Below, piece by piece: positions 16,017 through 24,579 of a stretch of DNA of 45,760 bases. This DNA comes from an uncultured Alphaproteobacteria bacterium (lineage in GTDB: Bacteria > Pseudomonadota > Alphaproteobacteria > RF32 > CAG-239): contig CAJOLB010000006.1 of assembly GCA_905235385.1 (NCBI GenBank), positions 1 to 45,760 on the forward strand, in the 5' to 3' direction. Below the pieces are notes generated by a model. That model was not told the DNA's origin. It worked only from the letters and a program-made list of their open reading frames with translations, and made no database searches. Numbering within the stretch: the stretch's first letter is position 1; each line of letters begins with the position of its first letter. The translations under genes were made by a program, and so were the position numbers.

Positions 16017-18107
16017 GTGAGAGATAAAAATAAATTAGCATTATCTGAAATTTTCGGAAAGACAATATTTAGAATCCCTGATTATCAACGTGGATATGCA
16101 TGGCAGATAATGCAATTAAATGACTTTTGGGAAGACTTAATAAACTTAGATATAAAACATAAACATTATACAGGGCTACTTTCACTAAAGGAAGCTACTA
16201 ATGAAGAAATCGAAAAAATTGACGAGAATGAAAAATATTTAATAAACCAGAAACATTTTAATTATTATTTTATTGTTGATGGCCAGCAGAGATTAACAAC
16301 TTCTTTGATTCTTCTTGAAGCTATAATTACATTAATATCCTCACTACCTGACAACCAAAACAAAAATGATAAAGCCATTGAATTGGAGGATGGAGAACCT
16401 CTATCAGAAATAAAAAAACACTATATTTGTTACCCTGCAGGAAATTTTTCTGTTGTATATTTATTCGGTTATGCAAAAAACAATCCTAATACGGACTACT
16501 TAGAATACAAAATATTTAGAAAAGAATGTAGCGGAAGCGTTGAAGAATCTTTTTATACAAAAAATCTACAAAACGCCCAAACTTTTTATAAAGACAAGAT
16601 TGATGGGTACTATAAACAATATGGAATTGAAGGAATATTAAAGTTATATAATCTTTTAACCAATAATTTTATTTTTTACATTCAATATATTGATGATGAT
16701 TATGATGTATGTGTAGCATTTGAAACAATGAATAACAGAGGCAAAGCCCTTTCTAATTTAGAATTATTAAAAAATAGGCTTATATACTTAACTTCGTTAT
16801 ATAAAGAACAAACATTTGGAGAAAATCCTGCAGGAAACCGCAGTGCTTTACGTAATAGCATAAATAAAGCTTGGATTGAAGTATATAAACAATTGGGTAG
16901 AAATTCGTCGCATTTACTTTCAGATGATGAATTTTTAAGGGCACATTGGATTATGTATTATACATATAGTAGAAAAAAAGGTAATGATTACAAAGATTTT
17001 CTGCTAAATAAATTTTCTTATCGAGCAATATATGAAAATATATCAGAAACCACTGAGATAAATTCATCTGATCAAGAAATAATTTATCCTGAAAGAATGA
17101 TTGATCAAACAGAGGAAGAATATAATTATGACAAAGAAAAAGTGATTGATAACATAAGTAAAATTACTCCTGAAGATATTAAAACATATGTAGAAAGTTT
17201 ACAAGAAATGGCTCAATACTGGTTTTATTCTTATTATCCTGAAGTAAATACTAATTTATCAGAAGAAGAAATCAATTCGATTAAACGACTTAATTACATC
17301 GGCATAAACTATTTTAGGCCACTAATTGCTGTTGCAATAAAAGATAACAGATCAAGTAGCGAGGAAAAATTAAAATTTTACAAAGCGATTGAACGTTTTA
17401 TTTTTGTTAATTTTAGAATGGCTCAATATTTTTCCAATTATAAAAGTAGCGAATTTTACAGAATAACGAAAGATTTGTATTATAAAAAAACAACAATCAA
17501 AAAGATAACTGAAGATTTGGAATACTATACTAACGATAATCTAATGGATGCAAGAACAAGATTTGAGTCAAAAATAACACGTTTATTTGAAAATGGTACA
17601 GGATTTTATGGATGGAGCGGATTAAAATATTTTTTATATATCTATGAAGAACATCTTAGTAAGAAAAAAGAAAGGAAGATAAATTGGAATAATTTGCAAA
17701 ATAAAGATTCCATAGAGCATATTTTACCTCAAGAATATAGCAAAAATCCTTATTGGAAAAAGATGTACAATAACTTTAATGAAAATCAAATAAATAGCCT
17801 TCAATCATCACTTGGAAATTTTTTAGTCTTATCTAAGCCCGCAAATTCAGCTCTCAAAAATTATGATTATCAAACAAAAAAGAACAAAGTTTATCACGAA
17901 GGCTCTTATTCTGAAATTAAAGTTTCCACAGAAAATCCAGACTGGTGTGCGGAAAATATATATAAAAGAGGATTAGAATTAATGAACTTTATGAATAATA
18001 CATATAATCTCAACATAGACGAAGAAACAAAAAAGAAATTATTGCATTTAGATTTTCTAAAAGAAAAGGCAACAACGAATGGAGTTTCAACAAATAATCA
18101 AGATTAA
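16017..18107 (+). CDS. GmrSD-type (Type IV) restriction enzyme, DUF262-DUF1524 fusion
   Basis: A 696-residue protein joining the GmrS-like DUF262 domain (IP21DYQRGYAW and D88GQQR92, the NTP-binding/DGQQR motif) with a GmrD-like DUF1524 HNH nuclease (IE-H568-ILPQ, then LGNFLVLSKPANSALKN). Such proteins cut DNA with modified bases, typically glucosylated hydroxymethylcytosine of phages, in an NTP-dependent manner. The start is GTG with AAAGGAG. The gene is visibly more AT-rich than the helicase gene it meets, a sign of transfer. Its stop overlaps the stop of the convergent helicase gene. Substrate specificity here is not known. Confidence 0.9.
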   Translation: MRDKNKLALSEIFGKTIFRIPDYQRGYAWQIMQLNDFWEDLINLDIKHKHYTGLLSLKEATNEEIEKIDENEKYLINQKHFNYYFIVDGQQRLTTSLILLEAIITLISSLPDNQNKNDKAIELEDGEPLSEIKKHYICYPAGNFSVVYLFGYAKNNPNTDYLEYKIFRKECSGSVEESFYTKNLQNAQTFYKDKIDGYYKQYGIEGILKLYNLLTNNFIFYIQYIDDDYDVCVAFETMNNRGKALSNLELLKNRLIYLTSLYKEQTFGENPAGNRSALRNSINKAWIEVYKQLGRNSSHLLSDDEFLRAHWIMYYTYSRKKGNDYKDFLLNKFSYRAIYENISETTEINSSDQEIIYPERMIDQTEEEYNYDKEKVIDNISKITPEDIKTYVESLQEMAQYWFYSYYPEVNTNLSEEEINSIKRLNYIGINYFRPLIAVAIKDNRSSSEEKLKFYKAIERFIFVNFRMAQYFSNYKSSEFYRITKDLYYKKTTIKKITEDLEYYTNDNLMDARTRFESKITRLFENGTGFYGWSGLKYFLYIYEEHLSKKKERKINWNNLQNKDSIEHILPQEYSKNPYWKKMYNNFNENQINSLQSSLGNFLVLSKPANSALKNYDYQTKKNKVYHEGSYSEIKVSTENPDWCAENIYKRGLELMNFMNNTYNLNIDEETKKKLLHLDFLKEKATTNGVSTNNQD

Positions 18108-19072
18108 TCCCTCTCCATATCCCAAAACAAACCTGTTGACCAGTCAAAGCCCAGTTTGACTGTGCCGTAAAAATCGTTTGAGTTTTTGACAATCCATACT
18201 TCGCATAAGTTTTCAACTTCTTTGCAGCGATTGCGCCATTCCAAAAGCCGAAGCTGATAGTGTTCTTCGGTTTCTCTTTTGCGTTTTGTCGGCTCGCTCC
18301 AACGAATATAATAAATCTCGCGAAATAAAAAGAGAATATTATCTGCCGCCGATTGATTGCGTGAATATCCGCGAATATCGCAAAGCAGCGGATGTTTATC
18401 TGCCCTGCTTTCAACTTCTCGTTTGAGCTGCGAAAGAACCACAACCGGCACATTTAAATTCACCGCCATAGATTTCAGCTCTCGCATGGCAAAAGAATAA
18501 TCTTCTTTTAAGGTATATTCCTCGCCCAAGAGTTGCAAATAATCAACAACGACAAAATCGATTTCTTTTTCTTTTTGGATTTTTTGCAATTGAAGCATTA
18601 TTTCATTAACCGAATACACATCATTGATAAAATAAATCGGAAGTTCTTTAAGTGCTGTTGTTGTTTCAAGAATTTTATCAAAATTTTCTTCTAAATCTTC
18701 ACCTCTCCGAAGCTTATATTGTTCAATGGCCCCATACACAGAAATAAGCCGCCTTGCAAACGTTTTTGCCAACAACTCCAACCCCACATAAACCACACAC
18801 CTTTCATCTTCAGGATTTTGCTTGTTTTTTGCATAAAAGTTTGAGGCAATGCGATGCGCCAAATTGATGGCAAAACTTGTTTTGCCCATTGCCGGCCTTG
18901 CGCCCACAAGAGTCACTTCGCCGGCTCTAAATCCGCCGAGTTTTCGATCAAGTTCATCAAAACCTGTCGAAATCCCCCTTAACTCGCCTTTGTGATTGAG
19001 TTTAAAATCCAAATCTGCCAAACACTCTTTCAAGCCTGCAGAAATATGAAAATTTTGTTTGCTTTTAGCCAT
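18104..19072 (-). CDS. DnaB-like helicase core, without N-terminal domain
   Basis: A 322-residue protein corresponding to the RecA-like C-terminal half of the replicative helicase: ISTGFDELDRKLGGF, Walker A GARPAMGKTS, Walker B VVVDYLQLL, and the VVLSQLKREVESR/DIRGYSRNQSAADN segment. The roughly 150-residue N-terminal collar of true DnaB is missing. The start at 19072 (ATG with AGGAG) replaces an upstream ATG at 19117. Domains like this occur in phages and plasmids and as chromosomal strays, so it may be an accessory helicase or an RadA/KaiC-like ATPase. It converges on the GmrSD gene with overlapping stop codons. Confidence 0.85.
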   Translation of the reverse strand: MAKSKQNFHISAGLKECLADLDFKLNHKGELRGISTGFDELDRKLGGFRAGEVTLVGARPAMGKTSFAINLAHRIASNFYAKNKQNPEDERCVVYVGLELLAKTFARRLISVYGAIEQYKLRRGEDLEENFDKILETTTALKELPIYFINDVYSVNEIMLQLQKIQKEKEIDFVVVDYLQLLGEEYTLKEDYSFAMRELKSMAVNLNVPVVVLSQLKREVESRADKHPLLCDIRGYSRNQSAADNILFLFREIYYIRWSEPTKRKRETEEHYQLRLLEWRNRCKEVENLCEVWIVKNSNDFYGTVKLGFDWSTGLFWDMERD

Positions 19073-19154
19073 TGTTTTGCTCCTATGATGATTAAACCAA
19101 ACACACCATAAAAACAAAACACGACAGTTTATGACGTTTCAGATTGAAGGCTGC

Positions 19155-19694
19155 TTAAATATTTTTGCCCAACTCGTATGCTTTTTTAAGCAAATCTTCG
19201 CGTTGCGCAGCATCTTTCGGATCATTCACCCCGCCGCCGACAACCGCACCCGAAAATTTAGACTGAGCAAAACACTCTATCCAGCCGTTTAAACCGTTGA
19301 TTGCCCTATCAGCCGCATTTGGCGCATCGTCATATGAAGATGTAATCAAATAAACGTCTTTGAACTTGTTTTCTTGCGCGAACAAGGGGTTGCAACGATC
19401 TAAAAACGTTTTGAGCTGACCGCTCATTTCGTAATAATAAATCGGGGTTGCAAAAATGAGTACATCAGCATTTTGAACCTTGAGAATCAAATCCGCCATA
19501 TCATCTTTTTGAACGCATTTATACGTTTTTTGACACGCTAAACAACCAATGCAGAATTTAATATTTTTGCCTTTAAGGCTGATGAATTCGACCTCATTTC
19601 CGGCATCTTGCGCACCTTTTTGAGCCTCACGCGCCAAAATTTCGGAATTGCTCCCGCCCCTCAAACTGCTTGATATAATCAAAACCTTTTTCAT
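19155..19694 (-). CDS. NADPH-dependent FMN reductase / iron-sulphur flavoprotein family
   Basis: A 179-residue flavodoxin-fold protein. The FMN phosphate loop SSSLRGGSNS is at the N-terminus, IGCLACQKTYKC carries three Cys in the position of the iron-sulphur flavoprotein family, and FATPIYYYEMSGQLKTFLDR is the characteristic middle motif. It probably reduces quinones, flavins or metal using NAD(P)H. Ribosome binding site AGAGGAAC. It lies between the helicase and the GNAT gene on the same strand. Confidence 0.87.
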   Translation of the reverse strand: MKKVLIISSSLRGGSNSEILAREAQKGAQDAGNEVEFISLKGKNIKFCIGCLACQKTYKCVQKDDMADLILKVQNADVLIFATPIYYYEMSGQLKTFLDRCNPLFAQENKFKDVYLITSSYDDAPNAADRAINGLNGWIECFAQSKFSGAVVGGGVNDPKDAAQREDLLKKAYELGKNI

Positions 19695-19729
19695 TTTCTG
19701 TTCCTCTATTAAAAAAATTAAACAAATCC

Positions 19730-20185
19730 TTATTTTTTCAAGTCTCTGACATAAACTTTTGTTGGCATCCCTTCTCGGTTAAACATCATTTGCCAAAACG
19801 AAAAGCCGAATTTTTCATATAAGCCGATTTCTTGTGTTGATGCATAAACCTTTTTCACGCCCATCAATTTCAAAATGCTGCAAATATGCTCAATCAACAA
19901 GCTCGCGCAATGTTGACCGCGGTATTCCTTAAATGTATATAAAAACCCGAGCCATGGCGTCAACCGCGGCGCATCAACCTCATCTTGCTCCGCTAAAATA
20001 GCAAAAGAAACAAGCTTGTCTCCGTCGGTCAATAAATAAACATCCGTCGAATAGCCGCAGATTTCTTTCAACTTATCACTCTCTAACCATGAATAAAGAA
20101 GTTTAGCCGCCGACCAATCACCCTTTCCTATCTCTTCTTTCCAATGGTCTTGGTTCTTTGATTGATAATATTTAATGATGCGCAT
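19730..20185 (-). CDS. GNAT-family N-acetyltransferase
   Basis: A 151-residue protein with the GNAT core: the strand LVSFAILAE, the acetyl-CoA loop following YTFKEYRGQHCASLL (R/QxxGxx region), and the terminal YEKFGFSFW typical of motif B. The substrate cannot be told. Ribosome binding site AAAGGAT. It is upstream of, and co-oriented with, the flavin reductase gene, 35 bases away. Confidence 0.85.
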   Translation of the reverse strand: MRIIKYYQSKNQDHWKEEIGKGDWSAAKLLYSWLESDKLKEICGYSTDVYLLTDGDKLVSFAILAEQDEVDAPRLTPWLGFLYTFKEYRGQHCASLLIEHICSILKLMGVKKVYASTQEIGLYEKFGFSFWQMMFNREGMPTKVYVRDLKK

Positions 20186-20277
20186 TTTTTAATCCTTTGA
20201 GAATATATCTATTCAAATTTTCACAAATTATGATAAAAATGCAAGAAAAATTTGCTCGAAAATACCCTTTTTTCACA

Positions 20278-20335
20278 AAAAAAGCCCGACTTTAAAGCCG
20301 AGCTCAATAAAATTCGTTCAAAAAATTATTTTTTC
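20278..20335 (-). repeat. 58-bp duplicated 3' sequence with terminator, copy 1
   Basis: Identical over 58 bases to 21415-21472. On the minus strand it begins at the stop of the dolichol-kinase-like gene and ends with the hairpin GCTCGGCTTTAAAGTCGGGC plus a T run. It therefore works as that gene's terminator. Confidence 0.85.
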
Positions 20336-21274
20336 CTAAAAGAATGCGCAAATGCCATAGAGCAAAGAAAAACCAATAAGCATCATCAGCGGCGTATCCA
20401 TAGAATGAGGCGCGAAAGCTTCAGACAAAGTCATCACTGGTGGAAAAAGAAGCACAGAAAGCCAAAACTCCTGCGGATTTTCAAACTGCCCTTTATAGAG
20501 CAAAACAAACAATAGTGCAAAGAAATAAACACAGGCGCTACCAGCGTATGAGCGCACATATCTGTTTTTCAAATTCCAAGAGGGAACGACATATTTTTTC
20601 TTACCCAAATATGTTCCGACCGGTTCGGCAAGCCCGTCTCCGATGGCAACCGTAAAAACGACAACGGAGGCTAACAACGGTAAATTCAAAGATATTTCAA
20701 AAATCTGCTTAAAAATCGTAATAATCAAAAGCCCCGGCAACATATTGCCCAACACAATCCATTTAAGCGTGTTTGGTCTGTCTTCAACCCTGTCAAGCGA
20801 GTTAAATTGCAACATAAAAAAAGATGAAGCCTCTCTAATGGGCTTAATCAAAACCAAAAACATGAAAAGCACAAAAAGAGATTCCCAAAGGTGCGGCAAA
20901 ATGCCCCAAGGCTCCGTCGGTGGACTTAACAAGGGCACAAGATAAGCTGCAAAATGCTGAATCTTTCGCGTGTAATTGACCTTAAACCACCCGTTTTTGG
21001 AAGTGGTGATATACCCCTTCTTATCAGTATGGCAATAATAACGGCACAGCATTCCGCCCAAAAGCGCCAAAACCATCATCACGGAAAGCTTAACGACAGA
21101 TTTCATAAAAAACGCTTTTGCTTCAAACAAATGCGGATCAAAAGCAATGGTGTAACAGAGCAAAAGCATAAACAAAACCAGCCATAAAATCAAAAATGTT
21201 AAATCAAACGTTCTTGTCCATTTTTCGTTATAGTTTCCAGCGGCATCACCCGGCATCAATATATTGTCTTGCAT
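20336..21274 (-). CDS. Integral membrane protein of the dolichol/phytol kinase (CDP-alcohol related) type
   Basis: A 312-residue protein with about seven to eight hydrophobic segments. Three motifs match polyprenol kinase/phosphatidate cytidylyltransferase-like proteins: RKIQHFAAYL, AIGDGLAEPVGTYLGKKKY (D-x2-A...G-x3-G-K/R), followed by a KNRYVRSYAGS segment, and SEAFAPHSMDTPLMML. It likely phosphorylates a polyprenol or a related lipid alcohol using a nucleotide at the membrane. The start at 21274 has GGAAGGGTT upstream; an earlier in-frame ATG at 21349 lacks this. Specific substrate is not determinable. Confidence 0.75.
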   Translation of the reverse strand: MQDNILMPGDAAGNYNEKWTRTFDLTFLILWLVLFMLLLCYTIAFDPHLFEAKAFFMKSVVKLSVMMVLALLGGMLCRYYCHTDKKGYITTSKNGWFKVNYTRKIQHFAAYLVPLLSPPTEPWGILPHLWESLFVLFMFLVLIKPIREASSFFMLQFNSLDRVEDRPNTLKWIVLGNMLPGLLIITIFKQIFEISLNLPLLASVVVFTVAIGDGLAEPVGTYLGKKKYVVPSWNLKNRYVRSYAGSACVYFFALLFVLLYKGQFENPQEFWLSVLLFPPVMTLSEAFAPHSMDTPLMMLIGFSLLYGICAFF

Positions 21275-21381
21275 AAAACCCTTCCTTGCATATTTTTTTT
21301 GAAGATATATCGGATTATATAGAAAGCAACATCCTAAATCAACAAACATTTTAATTTATGGACAATATTATTTTGAATTAA

Positions 21382-21405
21382 AAAATCGTCTTTAAAGGCG
21401 ATTTT
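21382..21405 (-). terminator. Second terminator after the DUF378 gene
   Basis: AAAATCG (21382-21388) pairs with CGATTTT (21399-21405) around a TTTAAA-containing loop; on the minus strand a T run follows. It lies directly after the terminator in the second 58-bp copy. Confidence 0.65.
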
Positions 21406-21414
21406 CTTATATAC

Positions 21415-21472
21415 AAAAAAGCCCGACTTTAAAGCCGAGCTCAATAAAATTCGTTCAAAAAATTATTTTTTC
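21415..21472 (-). repeat. 58-bp duplicated 3' sequence with terminator, copy 2
   Basis: Matches 20278-20335 exactly. Here it covers the last four codons of the DUF378 gene (its stop lies inside the repeat) and the same terminator hairpin. Confidence 0.85.
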
Positions 21473-21633
21473 AATTTAATAAAAATCGTCCAAATAGCTG
21501 CCACAGCGATAGCTATCGAAATAATTGAACCGATATTTGCCGGCAATTTTTCCAAAAAATTATAACCAAATGCCATCAAACCATAGTTCGATGCACCAAT
21601 GACCACTAACCAATAACAAATTGTATTTAACAT
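21463..21633 (-). CDS. DUF378-family small membrane protein
   Basis: A 56-residue protein with two transmembrane segments. YWLVVIGASNYGLMAFG matches the DUF378 (YuzA-like) start, usually LVIIGALNWGL. ATG 21633 has AAAGGA upstream; earlier in-frame ATGs at 21648 and 21678 are less likely. The function of the family is unknown. Confidence 0.8.
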   Translation of the reverse strand: MLNTICYWLVVIGASNYGLMAFGYNFLEKLPANIGSIISIAIAVAAIWTIFIKLKK

Positions 21634-21780
21634 ATTTTTTCCTTTCATAAAATTTCGTTGCAAATTCACTGCAACCATATATCAGCTTACTATGTTATAA
21701 ACAAATTCCAATTGATATTTGAACCTTATCAACCAAAAATTTCTTTCCCCTTTGCTGCCCTATTCTCTAAAAAAGGCCCA

Positions 21781-22485
21781 TTAATCCGTGCGTTTATTAA
21801 AGTCCCAATGAGTCAAAAGAGCCAAGATTTTTTCGGTCGGCTTTCCGTTTTCGGTGATGAACACAACCTCGAGCCTTCTTTCATTATCAAAATTCTCTTT
21901 GAACATCTCGCGAACCTCGTCAACGGTAATATTTTTAGGCACAAAGCGATATTCTATATCCGGATCATTATATAAATCACAAAATTCGCCTAAATCTGAA
22001 ATTTTAAGATTCTTTGTGTCGTCTGCAACATCAGGCCTTTCTTCATTAAAATATAACATCAGCGAATGAGCCGAAAAAACGCCCTCAATAATCCCCTTCC
22101 CGTTAACAATCGGCGCGCATGTATAGTTTTCATCAAGCATTGTTTGAATAACCGTGTTCACATTTTCGTTTTTTGTGATTTTATATATCTTGTTTGAGGG
22201 AACGGCGATATCAATTGCTTTTTGCGGACGCATAACCCGCTTAGCCTCAACATCGAAGGCATGATATAACTCATCAGTTAAAACAATAAATTTGCCGTTT
22301 CGCGCATCATTTTGATGCGTGAGCAAATTGCGAAGCGATTTATAAAACTTCCATATTTCAGCATTTTTCTTAATAGCCTTATCATCCAAAATATCAAACT
22401 TTGCATTATTATCAGTCTGATTTCGGCTTCGAAGAAAACTTTCAACTTCGGTATATTTACTCAAAAAATCATCAATAATCGACAT
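21781..22485 (-). CDS. CBS-domain protein
   Basis: A 234-residue soluble protein. An N-terminal helical region (MSIIDDFLSK to about residue 75) precedes a CBS pair: YKITKNENVNTVIQTMLDENYTCAPIV (shortened motif) with GVFSAHSLML, then ITVDEVREM with LALLTHWD. CBS pairs bind adenosine nucleotides and act as energy or regulatory sensors. No enzymatic domain is attached, so it probably regulates a partner. ATG 22485 follows AAAGGGG; an ATG at 22503 is also possible. Confidence 0.8.
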   Translation of the reverse strand: MSIIDDFLSKYTEVESFLRSRNQTDNNAKFDILDDKAIKKNAEIWKFYKSLRNLLTHQNDARNGKFIVLTDELYHAFDVEAKRVMRPQKAIDIAVPSNKIYKITKNENVNTVIQTMLDENYTCAPIVNGKGIIEGVFSAHSLMLYFNEERPDVADDTKNLKISDLGEFCDLYNDPDIEYRFVPKNITVDEVREMFKENFDNERRLEVVFITENGKPTEKILALLTHWDFNKRTD

Positions 22486-22568
22486 TCTAAACCCCTTTAA
22501 CAACCCTTCCCTATTTTAGATTATAATCAATATAACTTAACAAAAATTACAATAATTGTGCCAAAATT

Positions 22569-23207
22569 TCAAATCAAATCTTCAAACCTGTTGAATTTAA
22601 AGAAAATATGGTGCTTCGCATTTTTGATGACCGTTAATTTTTCTTTATAAAAATCCTTTTGGCTCTCGAGCTTGAAAATCAAATCGTTTTCTGCCACAAT
22701 CGCTTTATCAAAAGCCGGATCAATCTTGTCTTTTTGCTTTTTATACATTTTTTCCAAAGCTTTCAGCTCACTTTCGCAGCTTTCAATCGTGCGCAAAGAT
22801 TGGAGCTTGTTATACTTTTCATATTCCTCATCTGAAAACACCATATATTTTCTTCTAAAGTCTAAATAATTATCAAGCGTGATGTTCTTAAAAACATCTA
22901 TTGTTTTTTTATCAACGCCCAAAGTCTCGTCAAACAAATAAGGATTGCCGCAAACAGCCACTTTCAAGCGCACATTTTTGATAGAGTTTGCCATAATTGA
23001 GGCAACAAAAACACCTGCCGAATAGGCAATCAGATAAACATTTTGATATTTCATAAAATCAAAATCCAAATTCAAATCCTGATAATCATACAAAATCAAA
23101 ACATCTTTTTGATCGTGTAGGTTTGTGAACTGGTTTTCATCACACCCCCAACCCGCAAAAAACACGATTAAATCGCAAGAATTGTTATTTTGATAAAAGT
23201 ATTGCAT
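22569..23207 (-). CDS. DUF452/BioG-like alpha/beta hydrolase
   Basis: A 212-residue protein with the DUF452 signature LIVFFAGWGCDENQF near the N-terminus and the nucleophile elbow AYSAGVFVAS. BioG members demethylate pimeloyl-ACP methyl ester in biotin synthesis. A catalytic His is expected near the C-terminus (KHHIFF). The start at 23207 has a perfect GGAGGAAC site; the frame extends upstream to 23303 but without support. There are no other biotin genes nearby, so the biotin role is only suggested by family. Confidence 0.72.
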   Translation of the reverse strand: MQYFYQNNNSCDLIVFFAGWGCDENQFTNLHDQKDVLILYDYQDLNLDFDFMKYQNVYLIAYSAGVFVASIMANSIKNVRLKVAVCGNPYLFDETLGVDKKTIDVFKNITLDNYLDFRRKYMVFSDEEYEKYNKLQSLRTIESCESELKALEKMYKKQKDKIDPAFDKAIVAENDLIFKLESQKDFYKEKLTVIKNAKHHIFFKFNRFEDLI

Positions 23208-23315
23208 TGTTCCTCCTGTATTATCGCAAAAATTATAAACGCCATATCCTAATATTTCTTTAAACTTCCGGCATATTGCCGGACATTGAAATAAAATCGC
23301 CATCTAGAGTCTTTA

Positions 23316-23347
23316 AAAAAAACTCCCTCACAAAAGGGAGTTTTTTT
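23316..23347. terminator. Bidirectional terminator
   Basis: AAAAAAACTCCC and GGGAGTTTTTTT form a 12-bp perfect stem with an eight-base loop. It follows the ogt gene (minus) and separates it from the BioG-like gene. Confidence 0.85.
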
Positions 23348-23385
23348 CTTTGCATCCATCAATAGAAATGTTAAAAGATATTTTT

Positions 23386-23898
23386 TTATCTACCTGTTTT
23401 GATAATTCCCTCAAGACAAAGAAGCCTTCTCTTCGTCTCAAGACCTGCGGCATATCCCGTCAGCTCCCCTTTGGAACCGACAACACGGTGACACGGCACA
23501 ATAATCGAAATCGGATTTCGCCCGACTGCAGCGCCCACCGCCTGTGCCGACATATGCTTTATGCCTTGAGATTTTGCAATCATTTGAGCAATTTGCCCAT
23601 AGCTCATAACAAATCCGAAAGGAATTGTCAGCAAAACTTGCCAAACAGCTTCCTGAAACGGCGTTGAACAAAACGAAACGGGCGGCATAAAATCAGGCGC
23701 CTTTCCGCTAAAATAAATATTGAGCCATTTATCACAAAGCGCAAAAACACGAAGATTTTGCACTTTTGCTTTTTCATAATCAATCAACTCTGAAAAATAT
23801 TTCTGCCCCTCAAACCACAGACCAGTTAAGGCCTCACCATTGCTCGAAAGAAAGAGCTTTCCCAAAGGGGATTGATAATGATGTATATATTCCGTCAT
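23386..23898 (-). CDS. ogt: Methylated-DNA--protein-cysteine methyltransferase
   Basis: A 170-residue suicide repair protein that removes alkyl groups from O6-methylguanine. The acceptor motif IIVPC136HRVV is intact, with the helix-turn-helix region FGFVMSYGQIAQMIAKS and AVGRNPISI in front, and the usual GYAAGLETKRRLL after it. The length is standard for Ogt. Its ATG directly abuts the stop codon of the BOF-protein gene (TAA then ATG), so both are on one transcript. Confidence 0.95.
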   Translation of the reverse strand: MTEYIHHYQSPLGKLFLSSNGEALTGLWFEGQKYFSELIDYEKAKVQNLRVFALCDKWLNIYFSGKAPDFMPPVSFCSTPFQEAVWQVLLTIPFGFVMSYGQIAQMIAKSQGIKHMSAQAVGAAVGRNPISIIVPCHRVVGSKGELTGYAAGLETKRRLLCLEGIIKTGR

Positions 23899-24243
23899 TT
23901 ATTGAATATTGAATGAATCGACATCAACTTTTGTCGGCTCAAACATTTCTTTATCAAGCTCACCGAAAATCTCAACCGTATTTTCCGGCGTCACTTTTCT
24001 GCCACCCCAATCTTCATCGTCAATTTCAATCATAACTTCTGCCGTACCATCGGTAAAAGTATATTTTTCATCACCTAAACTTTTCGTGATATGCCCTCTT
24101 AAAGCAACTCTTGCATTATCGCTCAAATTCAAAGCCTGTTTAACCGTTATCACCGGATTATTAGAAGACGGACCTTCAAACTGCGCATAAGACGCATTTG
24201 CAAAAAGAAACGAAGCCAATAAAGCTAAAACTGTTTTTTTCAT
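23899..24243 (-). CDS. BOF (YgiW/YdeI) family periplasmic stress protein
   Basis: A 114-residue protein with a signal peptide ending ASYA (residue 20). The mature part is the bacterial OB-fold: VITVKQALNLSDNARVALRGHI, KYTFTDGTAEVMIEIDDEDWGG, and VEIFGELDKE. Family members bind cations or small ligands and aid stress tolerance. Ribosome binding site GGAGAAAG. It is the first gene of a two-gene unit with ogt. Confidence 0.9.
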   Translation of the reverse strand: MKKTVLALLASFLFANASYAQFEGPSSNNPVITVKQALNLSDNARVALRGHITKSLGDEKYTFTDGTAEVMIEIDDEDWGGRKVTPENTVEIFGELDKEMFEPTKVDVDSFNIQ

Positions 24244-24579
24244 AAACTTTCTCCATTCATAAAAAGAATTAAAACCAAGATTAGCATATTTGAATATTTT
24301 GTATCTTACAAGATTTTTTTCAAGGATTCAAAATGTTTTAAATAAAATCAATTCCGGAACAAGTCCAATCAATCTCATCAAATTCATCGGATTGGCATCT
24401 CTACACTTTGGCAAAACACATCAAGATTGTCAACCTCAAAGAATTAGCTATCTCTTGATATCTTTTACAATGCAGATAAATAAAAGAATATTATTTGATT
24501 CTTTGAAAAATAAATTTGCTTTTTTTTTTATTTCTGGTACTATGTTCCAAATTATAACAGACAGAGGGTAGAATATATA
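24244..24579. other. Intergenic region without a supported gene
   Basis: This 336-base stretch separates the divergent BOF and GT4 genes. A 93-codon open frame at 24290-24571 has no ribosome binding site and no family resemblance. The only signal I see is the promoter at 24516-24543. Confidence 0.6.
24516..24543 (+). promoter_or_regulatory. Extended -10 promoter of the GT4 gene
   Basis: TTGCTT (24516-24521), 16 nt, then TACTAT (24538-24543), with TG one base before the -10 box (extended -10). The gene begins 36 nt downstream. Confidence 0.5.

Noticed and set aside
24290-24571. 93-codon frame in the gap before the GT4 gene
   Set aside because: No ribosome binding site or family pattern; it overlaps the GT4 promoter.
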